This document shows positions 54,602 through 61,326 of a stretch of DNA of 64,000 nt, piece after piece. Positions within the stretch are counted from its first letter, which is position 1. Every line of letters begins with the position of its first letter. Both the position numbers and the translations under genes were made by a program. Under the pieces are notes generated by a model. It had not been told where the DNA came from, did not search any database, and was given only the letters and a program-made list of their open reading frames with translations. This stretch comes from Peribacillus loiseleuriae. Lineage in GTDB: Bacteria > Bacillota > Bacilli > Bacillales > DSM-1321. The stretch lies in NCBI RefSeq assembly GCF_001183985.1, contig NZ_LFZW01000001.1, positions 4,679,621 to 4,743,620 on the forward strand. Reading direction: 5' to 3'.

Positions 54602-55606
54602 ATGTCAAACCAACGCTTATACAGGGTTACCAAAAGAGAGCGCAAGCGAAAACGCAAAAAACTTCTTACATGGTTCTTGGTGCCGCTTTTATTACTGGCA
54701 ATTACCGGAACTGCCTACGGAGCGTATCTTTATAGTAAAGCTGCTTCCACTCTTGATAATTCTTATGAGGCCATTGACCCTTCCTCTAGACGTGGAACAC
54801 AGGTTGACCCTGATGTGGATAATACATCGATCCTATTCATAGGAGTAGATGATAGCGAAAAGAGGGATTACAAAGAATCCGCAAGATCGGATGCCTTAAT
54901 CCTTGCTACATTTAATAAGAAAGAGAAATCTATTAAGCTAGTAAGCATTCCACGTGATTCTTATGTATATGTTCCCAAAAAGGACCGATATACAAAGATT
55001 ACCCATGCACATGCATACGGTGGTCCTCAGGTTACCGTTGATACAGTTGAGCACCTTCTTGATATCCCAGTCGATTATTATGTTCGGATGAACTTCTACG
55101 CATTCATCGATGTTGTCGATGCTTTAGGCGGAATTGAAGTCGATGTTCCTTATGAATTTAAAGAACAGGATTCACATGACTTGGCTGAAGCAATCCATCT
55201 AAAAGCTGGTCTACAGAACTTGGACGGTGAAGAAGCTTTAGCACTTGCACGGACACGTAAGAAAGATAGTGATCTTTTCAGAGGACAACGACAACAAGAA
55301 ATCCTTCAAGCGATTATCAAAAAAGCAGCAACCGTTAAGGCAGTAACGAAGTACCCAGATATCATCGAAGCTGTCGGTGATAATATGAAAACCAATTTAA
55401 CTTTTTCAGAAATGAAGGCATTTATCGAATATGCAACCTCTGGTGATAGCCTAACCATTGAAAACCTTCAACTTGAGGGAATGGATGGCAGAGAAAATGG
55501 GGCCTACGTCTTTAAACTCGATGAAGATAAGCTGAAACAACTACAAGAGGTTTTGAAACAACAACTTGAACTTACAAGCACAAGTATTGGTGACTCCAGC
55601 CAATAA
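54602..55606 (+). CDS. LytR-CpsA-Psr family wall polymer ligase, copy 2
   Basis: A 334-residue paralogue of the protein at 44629. From ILFIGVDDSEKRDYKESARSD to RGQRQQEILQAI the two differ at only a few residues, and their leaders share promoter and spacing. It has the same basic N-terminus, single helix (about 22-44) and LCP active-site residues. Differences are concentrated near the N-terminus (PSSRRGTQVDPDVDN) and the C-terminus. The two probably arose by recent duplication and may attach different polymers or be redundant. A perfect terminator follows. Confidence 0.94.
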   Translation: MSNQRLYRVTKRERKRKRKKLLTWFLVPLLLLAITGTAYGAYLYSKAASTLDNSYEAIDPSSRRGTQVDPDVDNTSILFIGVDDSEKRDYKESARSDALILATFNKKEKSIKLVSIPRDSYVYVPKKDRYTKITHAHAYGGPQVTVDTVEHLLDIPVDYYVRMNFYAFIDVVDALGGIEVDVPYEFKEQDSHDLAEAIHLKAGLQNLDGEEALALARTRKKDSDLFRGQRQQEILQAIIKKAATVKAVTKYPDIIEAVGDNMKTNLTFSEMKAFIEYATSGDSLTIENLQLEGMDGRENGAYVFKLDEDKLKQLQEVLKQQLELTSTSIGDSSQ

Positions 55607-55611
55607 TAGAA

Positions 55612-55643
55612 AACAAACGACTTTCCGTGGAAAGTCGTTTGTT
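55612..55643 (+). terminator. Terminator after LCP copy 2
   Basis: A perfect 15-bp inverted repeat, AACAAACGACTTTCC / GGAAAGTCGTTTGTT, with a two-base centre, six bases after the stop. Confidence 0.85.
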
Positions 55644-55647
55644 ACAA

Positions 55648-55738
55648 AAGGGCCTGACCTCGCACTCTATTAGCAATATATAGTGGGACTTACGCTTCAT
55701 TTGAACTGTATAATGTGGTTGCGGGATCTGATTCTTTC
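55648..55738. repeat. Dispersed hairpin repeat, copy 7
   Basis: The arms are AAAGGGCCTGACCTCGCACTCTA and GGTTGCGGGATCTGATTCTTT, with weak pairing in the middle. It lies between LCP copy 2 and the phosphodiester glycosidase gene. Confidence 0.7.
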
Positions 55739-56090
55739 GTTAATTGTGCTCCATCCTTCACTTAGTAAGTCCAATGATCGTTAGCGTCTGTATATGCCCT
55801 AAAGTTGATGACGTTTATATGGTGAAAGCTACTCTATCTCCTCCTCGTTATACGAATTCTCATGATCCTTATTCATCTACTAGAATCGAACACGATTTTT
55901 TATTATGATAGAAAATTAATTCCCCATAAAAATCATTAATCACTACCTCCCTCTTTACTAATCTACTAAGGAAAGTTATTTCTCGTAATAATTGGTAACA
56001 AAAACTTTATCATTATCCGACTCTATTAGACTAATATATGGTATATTCGACCATGGAAACCATATTTTAAATTAATAGGAGTGAAGAGAA
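55739..56090 (+). other. Leader region of the glycosidase gene, no gene found
   Basis: About 350 bases with no readable gene. A promoter for the SLH glycosidase is expected here. ATAGGAGTGAAGAGAA is the ribosome site for the TTG start at 56091. Confidence 0.4.
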
Positions 56091-58589
56091 TTGTCGAAAA
56101 GGATACTCAGTATTACTGGTTTATTAGTGCTTCTACAGCTTTCTGCTGCCTTTACCCATGGGGAAGCAGCAGTTTTTGATCATAAAGTTTCTGAACAAAA
56201 AGTACAAGTTTCACCTGGAGTCATTCATGAACAGGCAGCCTATCAAACAGGCTCAATTCATGAGGCTATTAATCTGTTAAATATTAACTTGAATGATCCA
56301 TATACGAAAATGGAAATCGGTATACCTAACCCGATCAATTCGTTAAAGACAACGACTTCATTAGCAAAAGAAAATAGCTATAATGGACATAGAGTCATCG
56401 GAGCAACAAATGCTTCCTACTTTTTAGGAAATGGTTCGCCTGCTAATCTATTAGCCATTAATAATCAAATTATTAATTATGGTATCTTAGGAGATAACTT
56501 CGACAGTCCTACACAAAAAGCCGTTGCCTTTGGAATCACGAAATCCGGAAAAGCAATCGCTGACTATTATCAGGCCGATTTAACTTTCACAGTGAATGGA
56601 AAGAGCTACAATATCGACCGTATCAACAATACACGATTAGAAAATACGAACGTATTGTACACCTCTTCCAAGAAAACGACCGGAACGAATGAATGGGGAA
56701 CAGAAATCATCGTCACGAACGCTTCAAAGAATACGGATGTTTTGCATTTTGGAGATCGGTATACAGGAATAGTTGCAAAAGTTACGCAATATGGGGAGCC
56801 AGGTAATTCGGCCATACCAGCAGATGGATTTGTTATTTCGATTCAAAATAAGGAGCTTGCTTCTGAAATAAGTCAACTCGAGGAAGGCTCGCCAATTGAA
56901 GTAAAAATATCAATCGATGCAAAATGGCAAGATGCTCAATTTATTCTTGCTGCTGGTCCGATGCTTGTGAAAGACGGCAAAGTAAATATCTCGATGCCTA
57001 CCTCTTCTTCGTTTGTTACTGACCGAAATCCCCGAACAGCCGTTGCTGTCGATGCTACTGGAAATCGTGTCTTTTTAGTAACAGTCGATGGCCGACAAAG
57101 TGGTTATAGTAACGGAACGAACCTACAAGATTTAGCTTCTTATTTGATCTCTAAAGGAGCAAGTGCAGCGATTAATCTAGATGGGGGTGGTTCAACAACG
57201 ATGGCAGTTCGACAGCCTGGAAGTTTACTCCCTGTTATGGTAAATCGACCGTCTGATGGCTATGAAAGAAAAGTATCAGCCATATTACAAGCGGTAAGTA
57301 CCGCTCCAGTTGGTAAAGCACAAACGATTAAATTAAACACCGTCTCAGGTGAAATTCCTCTAGGTTCTTCTTTCAATGTTACAGTTGCCAATGCAATGGA
57401 TACATATATGAATCCTCTTACAATCGACCCAGCTACTATGAAATGGTCTGTTGAGGGAACAATTGGTAAGATGGAAGGAACTACATTCACCGCTACTGCT
57501 GGTGGCACAGGGAAAATCATTGGCGAGTATGACGGTATTCGTGCAGAGCTGTCAGTTAAAGTCGTCGATATGGCAGCAAAACCTGTTTTACTTCATTCCT
57601 TTGACAACACAAATGATTGGGTAGCACAGACCGCTAAAGCAAATGCAACAATCACAACGAGTACAAAATATGACCCATTCCGTCAAGGGACTTCTAGTTT
57701 AAAATTAGATTATGATTTTACAGTAGGAGAATCTGGGACAAAAGCCGCCTATGCTGTAGCCAAAACACCAATTTCTATTCTTGGCCGACCCAATAATATT
57801 GGCGTTTGGGTATATGGAGATAACAAGAAACATTGGTTAAGAGGTGTTTTAATAGATGGAAAAGGAACGAAGCAGACGATTGATTTCACATCCAAAGAAG
57901 GGATCAATTGGACAGGCTGGAAATACGTCAAAGCAGAGGTTCCAGCGAATATTGAGCTCCCGTTAAAATTCGAGCGTATCTATGTAACACAGCCTGCAGC
58001 ATCCTTGCAAAATAAAGGTCAAGTGTACTTTGATAAATTGCAAGCAGTCTATTCAGTAGACTATGAAGAATTGATGTATACCGATGTAACAAAAGCTAAC
58101 TGGGCTTATAGTTCAATCAATAATTTGAATCGAGCAGGACTGATTAACGGGTTCTTAGATGGGACGTTTAAACCTACCAACTCGATTACCCGTGCTGAGA
58201 CAGCAGCGATCATAGCACGCGCTTTGAACCTAAAGTCGTCACATGATTCTGGTTTTACAGACGTAAAGAAAAGTCATTATGCCTATGACAACATCGCAGC
58301 AGTAGCTGAAAAGGGCATTATTATCGGACGGGAGAAAGGTCAATTTGATCCTGAAGGAAAATTAACTCGAGCAGAAATGGCTGCCATTCTCGTGAGAGCT
58401 TATCAGTTGAACGGAACAAAAAAACTGCCATTTACAGATGTTGATCCGAAACACTGGGCTTATTCAGACATTCAAACTCTTTATGCCAATAACTTGACGG
58501 GTGGTTTTCCTGACAATACGTATAAGCCAGCCCAACAAATATCGCGTGCAGAATTTGTTACTTTCTTAGATAGAATGTTACAAAGATAA
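56091..58589 (+). CDS. Phosphodiester glycosidase (NAGPA type) with three SLH domains
   Basis: An 832-residue secreted protein. The signal peptide is ILSITGLLVLLQLSAAFTHGEA. The N-terminal catalytic domain (about 60-400) has HRVIGATNASYFLGNGSP, NPRTAVAVDATGNRVFLVTVDGRQ and AAINLDGGGSTTMAV, the hallmarks of phosphodiester alpha-N-acetylglucosaminidase. A beta-sandwich follows (about 500-650). Three SLH repeats lie at about 660-830 (TDVTKANWAYSSINNL, TDVKKSHYAYDNIAAV, TDVDPKHWAYSDIQTL) and anchor it to pyruvylated wall polymer. It may act on GlcNAc-1-phosphodiester links in wall polymers (inference). The start is TTG. Confidence 0.92.
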   Translation: MSKRILSITGLLVLLQLSAAFTHGEAAVFDHKVSEQKVQVSPGVIHEQAAYQTGSIHEAINLLNINLNDPYTKMEIGIPNPINSLKTTTSLAKENSYNGHRVIGATNASYFLGNGSPANLLAINNQIINYGILGDNFDSPTQKAVAFGITKSGKAIADYYQADLTFTVNGKSYNIDRINNTRLENTNVLYTSSKKTTGTNEWGTEIIVTNASKNTDVLHFGDRYTGIVAKVTQYGEPGNSAIPADGFVISIQNKELASEISQLEEGSPIEVKISIDAKWQDAQFILAAGPMLVKDGKVNISMPTSSSFVTDRNPRTAVAVDATGNRVFLVTVDGRQSGYSNGTNLQDLASYLISKGASAAINLDGGGSTTMAVRQPGSLLPVMVNRPSDGYERKVSAILQAVSTAPVGKAQTIKLNTVSGEIPLGSSFNVTVANAMDTYMNPLTIDPATMKWSVEGTIGKMEGTTFTATAGGTGKIIGEYDGIRAELSVKVVDMAAKPVLLHSFDNTNDWVAQTAKANATITTSTKYDPFRQGTSSLKLDYDFTVGESGTKAAYAVAKTPISILGRPNNIGVWVYGDNKKHWLRGVLIDGKGTKQTIDFTSKEGINWTGWKYVKAEVPANIELPLKFERIYVTQPAASLQNKGQVYFDKLQAVYSVDYEELMYTDVTKANWAYSSINNLNRAGLINGFLDGTFKPTNSITRAETAAIIARALNLKSSHDSGFTDVKKSHYAYDNIAAVAEKGIIIGREKGQFDPEGKLTRAEMAAILVRAYQLNGTKKLPFTDVDPKHWAYSDIQTLYANNLTGGFPDNTYKPAQQISRAEFVTFLDRMLQR

Positions 58590-59669
58590 CGATTTTTCTA
58601 TCAACTATAGCTTGCATACTTTATAAGATTAGAGAACACCTCGATAAAGCAGTGAAATAATCGCTCTATTGGGGTTTCTTTATATTCATTGAAGAACTTA
58701 CTTTTATCCTAATCAAAAAACAGAATGCTAGAAACAAGATCATTAATCATTATGTAACGATTTAGGTAAATATTTAATTACTATTAAGTAATTTATTCAT
58801 GCTGTAATGGAGGGCGAATCCACCTTCCAAGATTACCAAGCATTATTACAAACTTAACTTATTGAGTGTCAACAAAAGTGATTCCTATTATATAGAAGAT
58901 AACAGAGAACAAGAGATATTATTTATACACATTTTACTATATCACCTAATTTAAACTATCCAATTCTACTTCACTTACGACTTCATTTTGGGGAAATTAG
59001 TCGTTAGATAAGTACTACTGACTGCATCCCTTCGCTCCATCTGTTTTATCCTCACCCTATGTTGCCATAGAGCTGCAAGCGGCAGATGATCAACACTACT
59101 ATGGATGCGCCGCCGTCTTGCTGGCTTCACCGGCGCTAACCCGCCTCTTCCAACAAGACCTCAAACGTTCCGTTATTTTTATCCCTCAACACAGTTGACC
59201 ATGTACAAGTGATAGTTGACAGTACGAAGAACTCGCCTTCCTCTATAAACTATAACCCCTCCACTTTCAACTGCTCTTTTGACAGCCTTAGGTTTCCACT
59301 GCTCAGATGTGAGAACGACCGGGTTAACAGACAAATTCGTCCGATCGCCATTGAACCATTTCAGATTCAAGGATGGTTGCTAAACTCCTAGCTTGATTCG
59401 TAACAACCACTACCTCACCCTGCTTAAACATGGATTCGTCTCCTAACCATAGCTGCCTTTTAAGGAGCCCCGCCTCAGAGTATATGAGTACGACTTCACC
59501 TGACTTCACCCCTTTGGCCTGTTAGCGCCGCATTGGATGCAGGAGGATTAGGCAATTGCAAGTTGTCTGTTTGCAATAGAAGGATTTTCACCTTCTCATT
59601 CAAAATAACAGTTAGAATTATTATTCCGCTTATTTCACCAGTTAACTGGCTTATAAAGCAACGTTTCGT
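58590..59669. other. Intergenic region with a compositionally odd patch
   Basis: About 1.1 kb. The first 400 bases are AT-rich and empty. At about 59050-59530 the DNA is more GC-rich. On the minus strand it carries two overlapping frames with coding-like text (GEVVLIYSEAGLLKRQLW..., FKQGEVVVVTNQARSLATIL, then in another frame TSEQWKPKAVKRAVESGG and VYRGRRVLRTVNYHLYMVN). These could be one frameshifted pseudogene. I do not recognise the family. Confidence 0.4.
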
Positions 59670-61193
59670 TTATTTTTGTTCAGGAGTGCTTCCGCCGCCA
59701 GATCCACCTGTTGAAGGAACACTAACGTCTGGGTTATCTTTTCCATCAACTTTAGTGATTAAGTTTTTGATTTGCTCATAATTTTGAATGATCGTTTTTA
59801 TATCGGAACCTTTAGGTATTACAAGGTTGCTAATTTTCGCATTATTACCTAGAGTTAGTTTTCCTTTTGCTTCTTGAAGTTCTAACAGTAATACTTCTGC
59901 ATCAATCGTGACCTGTAAAGCACCAGTTGCAAGCGCTATAGATGGAAGGGTAATTCCTTTTGCCCCTTCAATCTTCGTATTTGCAGAAACGGTCATTTGT
60001 CTAACAGATGTCGAGCCTGCAAATTTAACATGAAACCCATTAAGTGCTGATTCCAAAGCTTGAATAGATGTATTGTTAAAAGTCACAGTTGGAGATTTTT
60101 CGGCCTGATTGTCTAGAGCTGCTAAATGAACGAAGGATGCTGAAACAACTCCTGAATCGGTGATCGATATTTTCCCATCTACCTTTAGATTATTTGCATA
60201 AAAACTATTTTTCACGTTACTCGTAATCTCTAAATTCTTTTTAATAGTTAAGTTTTCAAGAGATACATAGTCACTGTCAATGATCACATTAGTATCAAGA
60301 GTTACTCCCGCTCCATCAAGAACAACATGATTCTTATATTCAGAACTGTTCTCGCTAGCCTTACCATTAGCATTAAGTTGAATAGATTGAATGGCAGACA
60401 GTTCATTACCGTTAACGGTTGCCTTTAAGATCGCTCCCTTTAATGCATTCAGATTACTTACATTTAGCCATTTTTTCTGTTCTGCATTCAATCTATAAAC
60501 TTTATCATCCAAAGTAATGGAATCGTCTGTAATATTTACTATCTTAGACCCAATGGTATGCTTCATTTGTTCACTTCTGTAGATAAATAAAGCCATTTGT
60601 CCGCGTTTTACTGTTTCATTTGGAGAAAAAGATGTTGATGTTGTCCCAACTGTTATTTTATTTTTAATTAGTGCTGGTATGTATGAGGCATACCAATCCT
60701 TCACTTGAACATCCTTAAATGGATTATCTACTAAATCTTCTGCTTGAAGTTTGTAGCTAATAGCAATGATTTTCGCCATTTGAGCTCTTGTAATAGGTTG
60801 TTCTGGTTTAAATGTTCCATCTGAATACCCATTGATTACATTCATCTGAGCTAGTGCTGCCACTGCGTTATAATAAGTTGACCCTGATTTAACATCCTTG
60901 AAACCAGGATTCTTCACTTGTGTTGTATCAAGACCCAATGCTCTTGTCAGTAAGATCGCAGCCTGTCCCCGATTCAACATTTCTAAAGGTCTGTATGTCC
61001 CATCAGGGTACCCGGTTATTATTTTACTTTTAGATAAACTTGAAACTGCATCATAATACAGGCTTCCGGGTTTTACATCAGAGAAAGTTTTTGCATCATT
61101 CTCACTTGCCTGCGCCGGTTGAATAGAAACCATTGATCCTCCTGCAAGTGAAACTGCAAGAGCAGAGATAAATATTTTCTTAGTATTCTTCAA
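59670..61193 (-). CDS. SLH-domain surface protein
   Basis: A 507-residue secreted protein. The signal peptide is MKNTKKIFISALAVSLAGGSMVSIQPAQA. Three SLH domains follow directly (about 35-215: FSDVKPGSLYYDAVSSLSK, FKDVKSGSTYYNAVAALAQ, FKDVQVKDWYASYIPALIK), the layout of S-layer proteins. The C-terminal 290 residues are Asn/Ser/Thr/Lys-rich and probably form a beta-helix (repeats of VxLENLTI / LDTNVIIDSDYV type), ending in a GGSGGGS linker. It probably assembles on the wall by SLH binding and is a natural client of SecA2/SlaP. The protein is shorter than typical main S-layer proteins. Confidence 0.9.
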   Translation of the reverse strand: MKNTKKIFISALAVSLAGGSMVSIQPAQASENDAKTFSDVKPGSLYYDAVSSLSKSKIITGYPDGTYRPLEMLNRGQAAILLTRALGLDTTQVKNPGFKDVKSGSTYYNAVAALAQMNVINGYSDGTFKPEQPITRAQMAKIIAISYKLQAEDLVDNPFKDVQVKDWYASYIPALIKNKITVGTTSTSFSPNETVKRGQMALFIYRSEQMKHTIGSKIVNITDDSITLDDKVYRLNAEQKKWLNVSNLNALKGAILKATVNGNELSAIQSIQLNANGKASENSSEYKNHVVLDGAGVTLDTNVIIDSDYVSLENLTIKKNLEITSNVKNSFYANNLKVDGKISITDSGVVSASFVHLAALDNQAEKSPTVTFNNTSIQALESALNGFHVKFAGSTSVRQMTVSANTKIEGAKGITLPSIALATGALQVTIDAEVLLLELQEAKGKLTLGNNAKISNLVIPKGSDIKTIIQNYEQIKNLITKVDGKDNPDVSVPSTGGSGGGSTPEQK

Positions 61194-61326
61194 AATTATA
61201 CCTCCAATTATCTTATATTTCTGAAATTCACACCAAATGTGAAATATGCCCTTTTAGTGAGCATCACCCCTTTCATGTTTCTCGAGCTTTCATTCAGACG
61301 TAATAGTTTCAATAGGTACCAAACTT

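Noticed and set aside
59179..59509. Two small separate minus-strand genes
   Set aside because: Neither has a ribosome site, and together they look like one frameshifted frame. Treated as an unexplained patch instead.
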